Shown: piece after piece, positions 1 to 10,654 of the stretch
Numbering within the stretch: the first letter of the stretch is position 1
Layout: every line of letters begins with the position of its first letter
Source: Jejubacter calystegiae
Lineage (GTDB): Bacteria; Pseudomonadota; Gammaproteobacteria; Enterobacterales; Enterobacteriaceae
Direction: 5' to 3'
Assembly: GCF_005671395.1 (NCBI RefSeq)
Contig: NZ_CP040428.1
Location: 2,356,001-2,420,000 of the forward strand
Length of the DNA stretch: 64,000 nucleotides
Notes under the pieces: model-generated
What the model saw: the letters and a program-made list of their open reading frames with translations, nothing else
The model's database searches: none
Told to the model about the DNA's origin: nothing
Made by a program: the position numbers and the translations under genes

Positions 1-322
1 TACCGCCGCGAATGGTGAGCGTGGCGCGGGTACCATTATTGGTAGCGACCACCTTGCTTAAGGTCATGGTCAGGGTGCCTATCTGGCTATCCAGTTGGGC
101 GGCGGTTTTCGAGTCCGGCAGCAGATATGCGCCGCTGGTTGAGTTGGCGTTCAGGGCGTTCTGCTGGGTCAGCTTCACCGACTGCTGGCTCAGCTTGTTC
201 ATCTGTTGATTCATCGCCTGCACTTCATTACTGACCTGACGCACCTCTTTCTGGGCGGCACAGGCGGTAAGCGTGAAGAGACTTCCTGCCAGAATCAGCT
301 TCAGGCAACGCGTTGTCATCAT
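1..322 (-). CDS. yajI: YajI-like lipoprotein, C-terminal part missing (window edge)
   Basis: Partial gene: the N-terminal ~107 codons are present and the rest lies beyond the left edge. The protein begins MMTTRCLKLILAGS and has a signal peptide ending in the lipobox LTAC (Cys about residue 21), so it should be a lipid-anchored envelope protein. After the lipobox comes a polar stretch rich in Gln, Asn and Ser, compatible with a coiled coil. Two tandem ATG codons (322 and 319) are possible starts. Position next to and divergent from nrdR matches yajI of E. coli, a DUF3251-type lipoprotein of unknown function. The name rests on synteny and the lipoprotein N-terminus; no biochemical role can be inferred. 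Confidence 0.72.
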   Translation of the reverse strand, partial: MMTTRCLKLILAGSLFTLTACAAQKEVRQVSNEVQAMNQQMNKLSQQSVKLTQQNALNANSTSGAYLLPDSKTAAQLDSQIGTLTMTLSKVVATNNGTRATLTIRGG

Positions 323-412
323 AAAAAGGTTCCTTTTGTTCAGCGAGTTACTGTAATGGTAGAAGCAGTGTGACAGAAAACATAGATCCTTTGTCTCAAA
401 GCGTCGGTCTCT

Positions 413-927
<515 letters not shown>

Positions 928-932
928 TGCTC

Positions 933-2042
933 ATGCAGGACCAACTCTATATGGCGCGCGCGTTAGAGCTTGCGCGCCGTGGGCGTTTTACCACTCATCC
1001 TAATCCCCGGGTCGGCTGCGTTATCGCACGCGACGGCGCCATTGTCGGTGAAGGCTTTCACTACCGCGCCGGTGAACCACACGCCGAAGTTCATGCCCTG
1101 CGTATGGCGGGCGAGCAGGCGCGCGGCGCCACCGCTTACGTAACCCTGGAGCCTTGCAGTCATCACGGACGCACGCCACCGTGCTGCCAGGCGCTGATCG
1201 CCGCCGGGGTCGCCCGGGTGGTGGTGGCGATGCAGGATCCTAATCCGCAGGTGGCCGGGCGCGGCATGCATCGTCTGCGTGAAGCCGGTATCGAGGTCAG
1301 CCACGGCCTGATGATGAACGAGGCCGAAGTATTGAACCGCGGCTTTTTGAAGCGGATGCGCACCGGTTTCCCCTGGGTGCAGCTTAAGCTGGGGGCATCG
1401 CTGGATGGCGGTACTGCCATGGCCAGCGGCGAAAGCCAGTGGATAACCTCCCCCCAGGCGCGACGCGATGTGCAGCGTCTGCGAGCGCAGAGCGCCGCGA
1501 TTCTGACCAGTAGCGCTACGGTGTTGGCGGACGATCCGTCGCTCACGGTGCGCTGGAATGAACTGGATGAAGCCACCCGGGCGCGCTACCCGAAGGCCAA
1601 TGTGCGTCAACCCGTCAGGGTGGTGGTAGACAGCCGCAACCGGGTGACGCCGCAGCATCGCCTGGTGCAACAGCCCGGCGAAACCTGGCTGGCGCGCCTG
1701 GCGCGCGACGAGGTAGACTGGCCGGAGGCGGTTGATCACCTGCTGCTGCCTGAACGTCAGGGGCATATCGATCTGGTGGCGCTGATGATGCAGCTTGGCC
1801 GGCGCCAGATTAATTCGGTATGGGTTGAAGCTGGGGCGACTCTGGCCGGTGCGCTGTTGCAGGCCGGGGTGGTGGATGAGCTTATCGTCTATCTGGCGCC
1901 GAAACTGCTGGGCGACGGAGCCCGGGGTTTATGTCGCCTGCCAGGGCTCGACCGACTGGCCGATGCGCCGACCTTTGCATTCAGCGAAGTACGGGCGATA
2001 GGGCCCGATCTGCGCGTAACGCTGACCCCTGCTGGCGCATAA
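933..2042 (+). CDS. ribD: RibD, bifunctional riboflavin deaminase/reductase
   Basis: 369 aa from the chosen start. It catalyses deamination of the pyrimidine intermediate and then NADPH-dependent reduction of its ribosyl side chain in riboflavin synthesis. The N-terminal cytidine-deaminase-like domain shows the zinc site His50-Ala-Glu and PC(x8)C (Cys75, Cys84). The C-terminal reductase domain begins near residue 147. The ATG at 933 is preferred to 927 because the AGGA ribosome site is then 9 bp away and the protein starts MQDQLYMARA, like the E. coli enzyme. One oddity: residue 160 is Gly in LDGGTAM, where E. coli, as I remember it, has Arg (LDGRTAM). It lies in the nrdR-ribD unit, upstream of ribH and nusB. 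Confidence 0.95.
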   Translation: MQDQLYMARALELARRGRFTTHPNPRVGCVIARDGAIVGEGFHYRAGEPHAEVHALRMAGEQARGATAYVTLEPCSHHGRTPPCCQALIAAGVARVVVAMQDPNPQVAGRGMHRLREAGIEVSHGLMMNEAEVLNRGFLKRMRTGFPWVQLKLGASLDGGTAMASGESQWITSPQARRDVQRLRAQSAAILTSSATVLADDPSLTVRWNELDEATRARYPKANVRQPVRVVVDSRNRVTPQHRLVQQPGETWLARLARDEVDWPEAVDHLLLPERQGHIDLVALMMQLGRRQINSVWVEAGATLAGALLQAGVVDELIVYLAPKLLGDGARGLCRLPGLDRLADAPTFAFSEVRAIGPDLRVTLTPAGA

Positions 2043-2126
2043 TATACCCGTTATAATTCAGGGGCCGTGCTAAAGCACGTTCGCCTGGGGCAGAGATGTC
2101 CCGCAACTCGAATTATTTAGGGTATA
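2043..2126. repeat. 84-bp intergenic inverted-repeat element
   Basis: The ends are complementary: TATACCCGTTATAATTC at the left and GAATTATTTAGGGTATA at the right, enclosing an internal hairpin CGTGCTAAAGCACG (2066-2079). It begins at the base after the ribD stop. Sequences of this type (GAATTATTTAGGGTATA arms) are familiar as dispersed intergenic palindromes in enterobacteria. It could act as a processing or attenuation structure between ribD and ribH. Confidence 0.6.
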
Positions 2127-2208
2127 CAAAGCCTGAGCAGAGCGTTGAACTTTATGATAGAATCCGCCCCCCTATATCGGGGGATAACTGAACCCGTTAA
2201 GGACAAGT

Positions 2209-2679
2209 ATGAACATTATTGAAGCTAATGTCGCAGCGCCGGACGCCCGCGTTGCTATCACCATCGCGCGTTTTAACAACTTCATCAACGATAACCTGCT
2301 GGAAGGCGCGATCGATGCCATGAAGCGCATTGGTCAGGTCAAAGATGAAAACATTACCGTGGTGTGGGTTCCGGGTGCTTATGAACTGCCGCTGACGGCG
2401 GGTGCGCTTGCCAAAACCGGCAAATATGACGCGGTTATCGCGCTGGGTACGGTTATTCGCGGCGGCACTGCACATTTCGAGTACGTTGCAGGGGGCGCCA
2501 GCAACGGTCTGGCCCACGTGGCGCAGGAAAGCGAAATCCCGGTCGCCTTTGGCGTACTCACCACCGAAAGTATCGAGCAGGCTATTGAGCGTGCTGGAAC
2601 CAAAGCCGGTAATAAAGGCGCCGAAGCGGCGCTGACCGCGCTGGAAATGATTAATGTGTTAAAAGCCATTAAGGCTTGA
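2209..2679 (+). CDS. ribH: RibH, 6,7-dimethyl-8-ribityllumazine synthase
   Basis: 156 aa, normal for lumazine synthase (called ribE in E. coli K-12). It condenses 5-amino-6-ribitylaminouracil with dihydroxybutanone phosphate to give the lumazine precursor of riboflavin and assembles into an icosahedral shell. Visible family motifs are RFN near residue 21, PGAYELP at 55-61, and [11 protein letters not shown] with catalytic His89. A short GC hairpin (CCCCC at 2168-2172 with GGGGG at 2179-2183) lies just upstream of its AAGGA ribosome site. nusB follows 19 bp downstream, as in E. coli, so the two are probably cotranscribed. Confidence 0.97.
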   Translation: MNIIEANVAAPDARVAITIARFNNFINDNLLEGAIDAMKRIGQVKDENITVVWVPGAYELPLTAGALAKTGKYDAVIALGTVIRGGTAHFEYVAGGASNGLAHVAQESEIPVAFGVLTTESIEQAIERAGTKAGNKGAEAALTALEMINVLKAIKA

Positions 2680-2698
2680 TTTTAGTAAGGGGAATTCC

Positions 2699-3118
2699 GT
2701 GAAACCTGCTGCTCGTCGTCGTGCCCGTGAGTGTGCCGTTCAGGCGCTGTACTCCTGGCAGTTGTCCCAGAACGACATCGCCGATGTTGAATACCAGTTC
2801 CTGGCGGAACAGGACGTCAAGGATGTTGACGTAACGTACTTCCGTGAACTGCTCTCCGGGGTGGCGACCAACAGCGCGTATCTCGATAATCTGATGGCGC
2901 CTTATCTTTCCCGTCAGCTCGATGAGCTGGGTCAGGTGGAAAAGGCGATACTGCGCCTTGCGCTGTATGAGCTGTCCAAACGTGATGATGTGCCGTACAA
3001 AGTGGCGATCAACGAAGCGATTGAACTGGCGAAAACCTTCGGCGCTGAAGACAGCCACAAATTCGTCAATGGCGTGCTGGATAAAGCCGCTCCTCATATT
3101 CGTCCCCGTAAGAAGTAG
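2699..3118 (+). CDS. nusB: NusB, transcription antitermination factor
   Basis: 139 aa, all-helical RNA-binding protein that pairs with NusE (S10) on boxA RNA in rRNA antitermination. The N-terminus [20 protein letters not shown] carries the basic arginine-rich segment that contacts RNA, and the C-terminal [26 protein letters not shown] pattern is typical. The start is GTG, preceded by AAGGGG. It lies between ribH and thiL, and a strong terminator follows immediately. Confidence 0.97.
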   Translation: MKPAARRRARECAVQALYSWQLSQNDIADVEYQFLAEQDVKDVDVTYFRELLSGVATNSAYLDNLMAPYLSRQLDELGQVEKAILRLALYELSKRDDVPYKVAINEAIELAKTFGAEDSHKFVNGVLDKAAPHIRPRKK

Positions 3119-3122
3119 CCTT

Positions 3123-3148
3123 AAAGGCCGGCGTTGCCGGCCTTTGTT
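3123..3148 (+). terminator. terminator downstream of nusB
   Basis: AAAGGCCGGC / GCCGGCCTTT with a 3-nt loop (3123-3145) followed by a short T-rich tail. It is only about 30 bp before thiL, so it may attenuate rather than end transcription. Confidence 0.65.
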
Positions 3149-3176
3149 CTTTATCCCCTGAGTTGAGGCATTCCCT

Positions 3177-4154
3177 ATGGCAAGCGGCGAATTCTCTCTG
3201 ATTGCCCGTTATTTTGATCGCGCCCGCACTCTGCGACGCGATGTGGAAACCGGCATTGGCGACGACTGTGCGCTGCTGGCGGTGCCGGAAAAACAGTGGC
3301 TGGCTATCAGCACCGATACCCTGGTGGGGGGCACCCACTTTTTGTCGGATATCGATCCCGCCGATCTGGCCTGTAAGGCGCTGGCGGTGAATTTAAGCGA
3401 TCTGGCCGCCATGGGGGCCGATCCTGCCTGGCTGACCCTGGCGTTGACGCTACCGTCGGTAGATGAAGCGTGGTTACAGGCTTTTAGCGACAGTCTGTTC
3501 GAACAGCTTAACTACTACGATATGCAACTGATTGGCGGCGATACCACGCGTGGTCCGCTGGCGATGACCCTGGGTATTCATGGTTACGTACCTGCCGGGC
3601 GGGCGCTGAAGCGCAGCGGTGCGAAGGCGGGCGACTGGATTTATGTGACCGGAACCCTGGGGGATAGCGCTGCCGGACTGGCGATTTTGCAGGGTGAGTT
3701 ATCACCGGAGAAACCGCAGGATGCCCGCTATCTGGTACAGCGCCATCTGCGGCCGACGCCCCGTATTTTGCAGGGCAAGGCGCTACGAGACCTGGCTTCC
3801 AGCGCTATAGACATCTCTGATGGTCTGATTGCCGATCTCGGGCATATCCTTAAAGCGAGTGACTGCGGCGCCCGCCTGGAACTGGAAAAGTTGCCGCTGT
3901 CTCATGAACTGCAGCAGAGCGTGACGCCGGACCAGGCGCTGCGCTGGGCGCTTTCCGGCGGTGAAGACTATGAACTGTGCTTTACCGCGCCGGAGCGCAA
4001 CCGCGGCGCGCTGGAAGTGGCTTTAGGCCAGACCGGCACGCCATGGGCCTGTATCGGACAGATGACTGCCGCAGCGGATGGGCTGCGCCTTATCCGGGAA
4101 GGGCAGGCCGTTACGCTGGAATGGAAGGGCTATGACCACTTTGCGAGAGAGTAA
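3177..4154 (+). CDS. thiL: ThiL, thiamine-monophosphate kinase
   Basis: 325 aa, full family length. It phosphorylates thiamine monophosphate to the active cofactor thiamine pyrophosphate using ATP. The PurM/AIR-synthase-like fold is indicated by GIGDDCALL near residue 27, DTLVGGTHF near 47, [15 protein letters not shown] near 67 and IGGDTTRG near 120, which supply the Mg and ATP ligands. The 3' end overlaps the pgpA start by 23 nt, so the two are translationally coupled. Confidence 0.97.
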   Translation: MASGEFSLIARYFDRARTLRRDVETGIGDDCALLAVPEKQWLAISTDTLVGGTHFLSDIDPADLACKALAVNLSDLAAMGADPAWLTLALTLPSVDEAWLQAFSDSLFEQLNYYDMQLIGGDTTRGPLAMTLGIHGYVPAGRALKRSGAKAGDWIYVTGTLGDSAAGLAILQGELSPEKPQDARYLVQRHLRPTPRILQGKALRDLASSAIDISDGLIADLGHILKASDCGARLELEKLPLSHELQQSVTPDQALRWALSGGEDYELCFTAPERNRGALEVALGQTGTPWACIGQMTAAADGLRLIREGQAVTLEWKGYDHFARE

Positions 4155-4641
4155 TGCGGCCGCGAAGCGCCGTCTGAATTTACGTAACCCTTGTCACCTG
4201 CTGGCGACGGGTTTTGGCAGCGGGCTGAGTCCGGTGGTGCCGGGTACCATGGGCTCGCTGGCTGCGATCCCTTTCTGGTGGTTGTTTCACCGCCTGCCGC
4301 CGGATCTCTATGCGCTGTTGCTGCTGCTGGGGATCTGTATCGGCGTCTGGCTGTGCCATCGCACCGCCCGGGATATGGGGGTCCACGATCACGGCAGCAT
4401 TGTCTGGGATGAATTTATTGGAATGTGGATCACCCTGATGGCGATTCCGGTAGCCGACTGGCGCTGGATTGCGGCGGGTTTTGTGCTGTTCCGGATTCTG
4501 GATATGTGGAAACCCTGGCCGATCCGCTGGTTTGATCGCAACGTGCACGGCGGAATGGGGATTATGGTGGACGATATCGTGGCCGGGGTGATCGCCGCAG
4601 CGATCCTCTGGTTTGCAGGCTACTACTGGCCGCTGCTGTAA
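4132..4641 (+). CDS. pgpA: PgpA, phosphatidylglycerophosphatase A
   Basis: 169 aa inner-membrane enzyme that dephosphorylates phosphatidylglycerophosphate to phosphatidylglycerol. The start at 4132 gives [14 protein letters not shown]; an in-frame ATG further upstream lies deep inside thiL and would add sequence not seen in the family. Several membrane segments are visible from about residue 55, with the conserved [13 protein letters not shown] motif near residue 78 and a VDD motif near residue 143. It overlaps thiL by 23 nt and is followed by a strong bidirectional terminator. Confidence 0.95.
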   Translation: MTTLRESNAAAKRRLNLRNPCHLLATGFGSGLSPVVPGTMGSLAAIPFWWLFHRLPPDLYALLLLLGICIGVWLCHRTARDMGVHDHGSIVWDEFIGMWITLMAIPVADWRWIAAGFVLFRILDMWKPWPIRWFDRNVHGGMGIMVDDIVAGVIAAAILWFAGYYWPLL

Positions 4642-4650
4642 TTTATCGGC

Positions 4651-4682
4651 GGCGCCCCTGGCATTTGTCAGGGGCGCCTTCT
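4651..4682. terminator. bidirectional terminator between pgpA and yajO
   Basis: A perfect 10-bp stem GGCGCCCCTG (4651-4660) with CAGGGGCGCC (4669-4678), positioned between convergent pgpA and the yajO remnant. Confidence 0.75.
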
Positions 4683-4683
4683 G

Positions 4684-5641
4684 CTATTTAAATCCCACCA
4701 CGTGATGCGGTTGGTAGAGCATCTCCAGTTCGGCAATCTCTTCTTCCGTCAGTTTTACCTCTACCGATTTCACCAGCTCATCCAGTTGATCGGGACGCGA
4801 AGCGCCGATGATCGGGGCGGCGACACCCGGTTTACTCATCAGCCAGGCCAGCGCCACCTGCGCCAGACTGGCGTTTTTATCCTGGGCGATGCGGGCCAGT
4901 CGTCTGGCTACCTGTTCATCGTTCTCTTCGCTGTTGTTATAGAGCGTCTTGCCAACTTCGTCTGAGGCCTGGCGGGCGGTGGTTTCGCCCCAGGGGCGCG
5001 CCAGACGGCCGCGAGCCAGTGGGCTCCAGGGGATGACCGCCACCTTTTCCGCCGTGCACAGCGGCAGCATTTCCCGCTCTTCTTCACGCTGAATCAGGTT
5101 GTACTGATCCTGCATGGTGACAAAGCGCGCCCAGCCCCGGTGCTGCTGGGTATAGAGCGCTTTGGCGAACTGCCAGGCATACATCGATGAAGCGCCGATA
5201 TAGCGGGCTTTTCCCGCCTTCACCACCTCATCCAGCGCTTCCAGGGTCTCTTCCAGCGGGGTCCAGGGATCCCAGCGATGAATTTGATACAGGTCGACAT
5301 AGTCCATACCCAGCCGTCGCAGGCTGTCATCAATGGCCCGACGAATTTGGGCGCGGGAGAGTCCGGCGCCCTGATCGCTCACCGGGAAGTAGACCTTGGT
5401 GGCAACCACTACCTCGTCACGGCGTGCGAAGTCCCGTAACGCCCGGCCGACAATCTCTTCGCTGCTGCCGTCGGAATAGCTGTTGGCGGTGTCGAAAAAA
5501 TTGATGCCCTGCTCCAGGGCGGCTGCTCTCTTCCGGCAGCGTCCAGGGATGGTTGCCGCGATTAGGCTCGCCAAAGGTCATACAACCCAGGCAGAGTGAG
5601 GATACCTTAAGGTCGGTGGTTCCCAGGGTCTGGTAGTGCAT
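4684..5641 (-). pseudogene. yajO: yajO, aldo-keto reductase, frameshifted by a small deletion
   Basis: The N-terminal fragment starts at 5641 (MHYQTLGTTDLKVSSLCLGC) and reads to WTLPEESSRP. The rest of the protein, beginning at ALEQGINFFDTANSYSDG, is in another frame and runs to 4684. Against the remembered E. coli YajO (324 aa), the codons for about IIKRA and neighbours are missing at the junction near 5520, consistent with a 17-nt deletion between short GCC repeats. The C-terminal ~285 residues are intact, including the catalytic YVDLYQIHRWD region and the ends VGFK. YajO-type reductases act on aldehydes and have been linked to thiamin-related steps in K-12. Alternatives are an assembly error or use of an internal start, which would lose the first barrel strand. 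It is the last gene of the xseB-ispA-dxs operon. Confidence 0.85.
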
Positions 5642-5701
5642 GCTGTGCTCCCGCTGTTATCTCTGGTGAATTAAGGATAGCAGCGGGAGGGAACGGAGGG
5701 A

Positions 5702-7567
5702 TTAAAGAGTCAGCCAGTCGCGGATACGTGCTTCCATACCTTCGGCATTTAGCCCGATATCTGCCCGAGCCTCGTCCTGGGTGCCCTGAGGAATAAAGTG
5801 GTCGGGCAGGCCCAGATTCAGTACCGGAATCGCTTTACGGTGGGCCATTAGTGTTTCGTTTACGCCGCTGCCGGCGCCGCCCATAATGGCATTCTCTTCC
5901 ACGGTAATGAGCGCTTCATGGCGTTGCGCCATATCGAGAATCAGCGCTTCATCCAGCGGCTTTACAAAGCGCATATCCACAAGCGTAGCGTTCAGGCTTT
6001 CGGCGACCTTTTCCGCTTCCGGCAGCAGGGTGCCAAAGTTCAGGATCGCCAGTTTTTCCCCTTCGCGCTTCACGACGCCTTTACCGATGGGCAATGGCGC
6101 CAGAGGCGTCTGCTCCACGCCGCGTACGCTGCCGCGCGGGTAGCGCACCGCGCTGGGGCCGTCGCTGTAGTGGTAGCCGGTATGCAGCATCAGACGGCAT
6201 TCGTTCTCGTCGCTGGGGGTCATAATCACCATGCCGGGAATACAGCGCAGGAAGCTGAGATCGAAGGCGCCCTGGTGCGTCTGACCGTCGGCACCGACAA
6301 TACCGGCGCGATCGATGGCGAACAGTACCGGCAGCTGCTGAATCGCCACATCGTGGATCAACTGGTCATAGGCGCGTTGCAGGAAGGTGGAGTAAATAGC
6401 CACTACCGGCTTATAGCCGCCAATGGCCAGTCCGGCGGCGAAAGTTACCGCGTGCTGTTCGGCGATGGCGACGTCAAAATATTGATCCGGGAAGCGGCGG
6501 GAAAACTCCACCATGCCGGAACCTTCACGCATGGCCGGGGTAACCGCCATCAGCTTTTCGTCCTCTGCTGCGGTTTCACACAGCCAGTCGCCGAAAATCT
6601 GGGAGTAGCCCGGCAGGCCGCCGCCCGATTTGGGCAGTTTGCCGCTGCTTGGATCGAATTTCGGTACCGCGTGCCAGGCGATAGGGTCTTTTTCCGCCGG
6701 CTCGTAGCCGCGACCCTTTTTGGTCATGATATGCAGAAACTGTGGCCCCTTCAGGTCGCGCATATTCTTCAGGGTGCTGACCAGCCCCTGCACGTCGTGA
6801 CCGTCTACCGGACCAATGTAGTTAAAGCCCAGCTCTTCAAACAGCGTGCCCGGCACTACCATGCCTTTAATGTGCTCTTCGGTGCGCTTGAGCAGCTCTT
6901 TGATGGGCGGTACGCCAGAGAAAACCCGCTTACCGCCTTCACGCAGCGAGGAGTACAGCTTGCCGGAAAGTAACTGAGCAAGGTGATTATTCAGGGCACC
7001 GACGTTTTCCGAAATCGACATTTCGTTGTCGTTCAGCACCACCAGCATATCGGGGCGAATGTCCCCTGCGTGGTTCATGGCTTCGAAGGCCATTCCGGCG
7101 GTAATAGCGCCATCGCCGATCACGCAGACCGTGCGACGATTTTTTTCCTCTTTGGCTGCCGCCACCGCGACGCCGATACCGGCGCTGATGGAGGTGGAAG
7201 AGTGGCCTACGCTCAGAACGTCATACTCACTTTCGCCGCGCCACGGGAAAGGATGTAGCCCACCTTTCTGGCGGATAGTGCCGATCCTGTCCCGACGCCC
7301 GGTCAGAATTTTGTGCGGATAGGCCTGGTGGCCCACGTCCCAGATCAGGCGATCAAACGGCGTGTTGTAGACGTAATGCAGGGCGACAGTCAGTTCAATC
7401 GTGCCAAGCCCGGAGGCGAAATGCCCGCTGGAGCGGCTTACGCTGTCGAGCAGGTAGCGACGCAGTTCGTCGCACAGCTGCGGCAGGGTCTCTTTCGGCA
7501 ACAGGCGCAACTCCTGGGTGGATTCCACCAGCGCCAGTGTCGGGTATTTGGCTGTATCAAAACTCAT
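5702..7567 (-). CDS. dxs: Dxs, 1-deoxy-D-xylulose-5-phosphate synthase
   Basis: 621 aa thiamin-diphosphate enzyme that condenses pyruvate and glyceraldehyde-3-phosphate, the first step of the MEP isoprenoid pathway and a precursor route for thiamin and pyridoxal. The start at 7567 gives [14 protein letters not shown] as in E. coli; a longer in-frame reading to 7612 would overlap ispA. The ThDP site [15 protein letters not shown]...LNDN lies near residues 150-180, the transketolase-type AIAEQHAV with catalytic Glu near 370, and the C-terminal transketolase domain near 490-610. It sits 22 bp after ispA, in an operon that also feeds the farnesyl diphosphate step. Confidence 0.97.
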   Translation of the reverse strand: MSFDTAKYPTLALVESTQELRLLPKETLPQLCDELRRYLLDSVSRSSGHFASGLGTIELTVALHYVYNTPFDRLIWDVGHQAYPHKILTGRRDRIGTIRQKGGLHPFPWRGESEYDVLSVGHSSTSISAGIGVAVAAAKEEKNRRTVCVIGDGAITAGMAFEAMNHAGDIRPDMLVVLNDNEMSISENVGALNNHLAQLLSGKLYSSLREGGKRVFSGVPPIKELLKRTEEHIKGMVVPGTLFEELGFNYIGPVDGHDVQGLVSTLKNMRDLKGPQFLHIMTKKGRGYEPAEKDPIAWHAVPKFDPSSGKLPKSGGGLPGYSQIFGDWLCETAAEDEKLMAVTPAMREGSGMVEFSRRFPDQYFDVAIAEQHAVTFAAGLAIGGYKPVVAIYSTFLQRAYDQLIHDVAIQQLPVLFAIDRAGIVGADGQTHQGAFDLSFLRCIPGMVIMTPSDENECRLMLHTGYHYSDGPSAVRYPRGSVRGVEQTPLAPLPIGKGVVKREGEKLAILNFGTLLPEAEKVAESLNATLVDMRFVKPLDEALILDMAQRHEALITVEENAIMGGAGSGVNETLMAHRKAIPVLNLGLPDHFIPQGTQDEARADIGLNAEGMEARIRDWLTL

Positions 7568-7589
7568 CTGGGACTCATCATGATGTCGG

Positions 7590-8489
7590 TTATTTATCGC
7601 GCTGAATGACATAGCGCGCCAGCGCTTCCAGCGCAGAGGTGTCCAGCGATGCGGCTTTCAGTTCCGCCAGCGCGTCCAGCGCCCGATCGCAGAGATCCCG
7701 GGCTTTGGCCTGGGCCTGTTCCAGCCCCAACAGGGCGGGATAGGTGCTCTTTCCGAGCTGTGGATCGCGCCCCTGGCGCTTACCGATGGTGGCGGTATCG
7801 CCGATGATATCCAGAATATCATCCTGCACCTGGAAGGCGAGGCCAATGGCGGCGCTGTAGCGATCGAGAACTGGCAATGCCTGGCGACCTTCTTCACCGG
7901 CACAAAGTGCGCCAAGACGCACCGCAGCGCGAATCAGGGCGCCGGTCTTCAGCGCATGGATCTGTTCAAGGGTAGCCAGACTGACCTGATGGCCTTCGGC
8001 TTCCATATCCTTTGACTGCCCTGCGCACATGCCAGCGGCGCCGCTGGCCTGGGCCAGCTCTGACACCATCGCGATGCGTTGGCCGGGTTCGACTCCGCTC
8101 ATCGGCGCATCACTTAGTATAGAAAATGCCAGCGTTTGCAGCGCGTCGCCGGCCAGAATGGCGCCTGCTTCGCCATATTTAATATGGCAGGTGGGCTGGC
8201 CGCGACGCAGGTCGTCGTCGTCCATCGCTGGCAGGTCGTCATGGATCAGCGAATAGGCGTGAATGCACTCAATGGCCGCCGCTGGCGCATCCAGGGTCTG
8301 CGGGGCGACGTTAAACATCTCGCCGGTGGCATAGACCAGGAACGGGCGCAGCCGCTTGCCGCCCAGCAGTGTGCCATAGCGCATGGCATCCACCAGAGGA
8401 GTGTTCTGAAAGGGCAGCGGCGTTAAAAAACGCAGCAGTGCCTGATTGGCCTGCTCGACGCGGGCCTGAATCTGTTGAGAGAAATCCAT
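7590..8489 (-). CDS. ispA: IspA, farnesyl diphosphate synthase
   Basis: 299 aa. It adds two isopentenyl diphosphate units to dimethylallyl diphosphate to make farnesyl diphosphate for quinone, undecaprenyl and haem O synthesis. The first aspartate-rich motif is [15 protein letters not shown] (residues 83-97) and the second is QDDILD near residue 221. The start codon overlaps the xseB stop by one base, so translation is coupled, and dxs follows after 22 bp. Confidence 0.97.
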   Translation of the reverse strand: MDFSQQIQARVEQANQALLRFLTPLPFQNTPLVDAMRYGTLLGGKRLRPFLVYATGEMFNVAPQTLDAPAAAIECIHAYSLIHDDLPAMDDDDLRRGQPTCHIKYGEAGAILAGDALQTLAFSILSDAPMSGVEPGQRIAMVSELAQASGAAGMCAGQSKDMEAEGHQVSLATLEQIHALKTGALIRAAVRLGALCAGEEGRQALPVLDRYSAAIGLAFQVQDDILDIIGDTATIGKRQGRDPQLGKSTYPALLGLEQAQAKARDLCDRALDALAELKAASLDTSALEALARYVIQRDK

Positions 8490-8731
8490 TATCCGGCATC
8501 CGGAGTGAAGGGGGCGAGCGGCGCCTCTTCGCTTTCGCTAAGTAAGATCTGTACTCGCTGTTCGGCCTGCTGCAGTTTGCTCTGGCCCTGGCGCGCCAGC
8601 TGTACGCCGCGCTCAAATTCGTTCAGCGCCTCTTCCAGCGGGAGATCGCCGCTCTCCAGACGAGTCACGATCTGCTCCAGCTCCGCCAGAGCGGTTTCAA
8701 AGCTGGCGGTTTCAGGTTTCTTTTTAGGCAT
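8489..8731 (-). CDS. xseB: XseB, exodeoxyribonuclease VII small subunit
   Basis: 80 aa, the usual length. XseB binds XseA to form ExoVII, which degrades single-stranded DNA from both ends. The core [20 protein letters not shown], followed by [12 protein letters not shown], forms the family's two-helix hairpin. It is the first gene of the xseB-ispA-dxs-yajO operon and overlaps ispA by 1 nt. Confidence 0.96.
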   Translation of the reverse strand: MPKKKPETASFETALAELEQIVTRLESGDLPLEEALNEFERGVQLARQGQSKLQQAEQRVQILLSESEEAPLAPFTPDAG

Positions 8732-8839
8732 GGTGCGTCTGGCCCTGTTTAGTCATTTTTCGCGAATCCGTTATGGTAACGGAGGCCTGCGGAGAATCAA
8801 ATAAGTCATAAGGGTTGGTGAGCAGTTTCACAATCCTGG

Positions 8840-8848
8840 TGGTATACT
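8840..8848 (+). promoter_or_regulatory. candidate extended -10 promoter for thiI
   Basis: TGGTATACT gives an extended -10 element (TG at 8840-8841, TATACT at 8843-8848) about 100 bp before thiI in the 217-bp divergent gap from xseB. No good -35 is visible at 17 bp. Confidence 0.4.
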
Positions 8849-8948
8849 TGCGCGTCCTGGTCGCAGGGGCTCTGGTCGCCTGCGGTACTGATTCTTTCTC
8901 AGCCCGCGGTATCACTCAGGCGGCGCTGACCAACTAACCTTTGTCGCC

Positions 8949-10397
8949 ATGAAGTTTATCATTAAATTGTTTCCGGAAATCACCATTAAAAGCCAATCGG
9001 TTCGTTTGCGCTTTATCAAAATGTTAGCCGGAAACATTCGTAACGTCCTCAAAACCTATGATGAGAGCCTGGCGGTAGTCAGACACTGGGATCACATCAT
9101 TGTACGCGCAAAGGATGAGAGCCAGCGTCCCGCCATTCGTGATGCGCTGACCCGGATTCCCGGCATTCACCATATTCTGGAGGTTGAAGAGTCTACCTTC
9201 ACCTCAATGCACGACATTTTCGAGCGTGCGCTTGACCACTATCGCGTTGAGCTGGAAGGGAAGACCTTCTGCGTGCGCGTTAAGCGTCGTGGTAAGCACG
9301 AATTTACCTCTATTGAGGTGGAACGCTATGTGGGTGGCGGTCTGAACCAGAATATCGAAAGCGCGCGGGTGAAGCTGACCAACCCGGATGTCACCGTTAA
9401 TCTGGAGATCGAAGACGACAGGCTGCTGCTGGTGACCGGTCGCTCCGAAGGGATCGGCGGTTTTCCGATCGGTACTCAGGAAGATGTGATGTCGCTGATT
9501 TCCGGCGGCTTCGATTCCGGGGTTTCCAGCTATATGTTGATCCGCCGCGGTTGCCGTGTGCACTACTGCTTCTTTAATCTTGGTGGCGCAGCTCATGAGA
9601 TCGGCGTTCGTCAGGTGGCGCACTATCTGTGGAATCGCTTTGGCAGCTCGCACCGGGTGCGCTTTGTCGCCATTAACTTTGAACCCGTGGTAGGCGAGAT
9701 CCTTGAAAAGGTAGACGATGGCCAGATGGGGGTGGTGCTGAAACGCATGATGATTCGCGCCGCTTCGAAAATTGCCGAACGCTATGGCGTACAGGCGCTG
9801 GTTACCGGTGAGGCGCTGGGGCAGGTTTCCAGCCAGACCCTGACCAACCTGCGGTTGATCGACAATGTTTCTGATACCCTGGTGCTGCGTCCGCTGATTG
9901 CTCACGATAAAGAGCACATCATTAATCTGGCGCGCCAGATTGGCACTGAAGACTTTGCCCGCACCATGCCAGAATACTGCGGCGTGATTTCGAAAAGCCC
10001 AACTGTGAAAGCGGTGAAAGCGAAAATCGAAGCCGAAGAGGCGAATTTCGACTTCGCTATCCTCGATCATGTTGTGGAAACAGCGACCAATATGGATATC
10101 CGCGATATCGCCGAGCAGGCTCAGCAGGAGGTGGTTGAAGTCGAGACCGTTACCAGCTTCGGCCCGAACGACGCGGTACTGGATATTCGCTCTATCGATG
10201 AGCAGGACGATAAGCCGCTGAGCCTGGAAGGGGTTGAGGTGGTTTCACTGCCGTTCTACAAGCTGAGCACCAAATTCGGCGACCTCGATCAGAGCAAAAA
10301 TTACCTGCTGTGGTGCGAGCGCGGCGTAATGAGTCGCCTGCAGGCGCTGTATCTGCGCGAACAGGGCTTTAGTAATGTGAAGGTGTGGCGTCCCTGA
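8949..10397 (+). CDS. thiI: ThiI, tRNA 4-thiouridine synthase / thiazole sulfur transferase
   Basis: 482 aa, the full enterobacterial length. It makes 4-thiouridine at tRNA position 8 and passes sulfur to ThiS for thiazole synthesis. The order is an N-terminal ferredoxin-like/THUMP region (about 1-165), a PP-loop ATPase with [10 protein letters not shown] near residue 185, and a C-terminal rhodanese domain with WCERGVMS. The two functional cysteines are both visible: YCGVISKS (about 344) and WCERG (about 456). Presence of the rhodanese domain means both activities should be intact. A strong terminator follows. Confidence 0.97.
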   Translation: MKFIIKLFPEITIKSQSVRLRFIKMLAGNIRNVLKTYDESLAVVRHWDHIIVRAKDESQRPAIRDALTRIPGIHHILEVEESTFTSMHDIFERALDHYRVELEGKTFCVRVKRRGKHEFTSIEVERYVGGGLNQNIESARVKLTNPDVTVNLEIEDDRLLLVTGRSEGIGGFPIGTQEDVMSLISGGFDSGVSSYMLIRRGCRVHYCFFNLGGAAHEIGVRQVAHYLWNRFGSSHRVRFVAINFEPVVGEILEKVDDGQMGVVLKRMMIRAASKIAERYGVQALVTGEALGQVSSQTLTNLRLIDNVSDTLVLRPLIAHDKEHIINLARQIGTEDFARTMPEYCGVISKSPTVKAVKAKIEAEEANFDFAILDHVVETATNMDIRDIAEQAQQEVVEVETVTSFGPNDAVLDIRSIDEQDDKPLSLEGVEVVSLPFYKLSTKFGDLDQSKNYLLWCERGVMSRLQALYLREQGFSNVKVWRP

Positions 10398-10408
10398 GAC
10401 CTTTTTAC

Positions 10409-10445
10409 AGGCTCCCACGCTAAGTTTCGGTGGGAGCCTGTTTTT
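10409..10445 (+). terminator. thiI terminator
   Basis: Stem AGGCTCCCAC (10409-10418) with GTGGGAGCCT (10430-10439), followed by GTTTTTC. Confidence 0.85.
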
Positions 10446-10654
10446 CATCCCTGAATAAATCACGAGCCTGTACACTTTGCCGGGCCTCTCTGGTGTGAGA
10501 AGTCTGCTTTTCTGAATCTCTCTTCCTGTTCTGTTTTCTCCTCTTCGCCACCCTCTATCGGCTTCTGTTATAAATCGATTTGTGCATTTTTTGATCGAGC
10601 GGGCTTTTTTTATAACCAAAAAAGTTTATATTGAGACGTCCGCATGGAGGCGCG

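Noticed and set aside
10560-10650. Specific hicAB promoter and HicB operator
   Set aside because: AT-rich with TATAAC and TATATT boxes, but no -35/-10 pair with acceptable spacing and no clear palindrome could be fixed.
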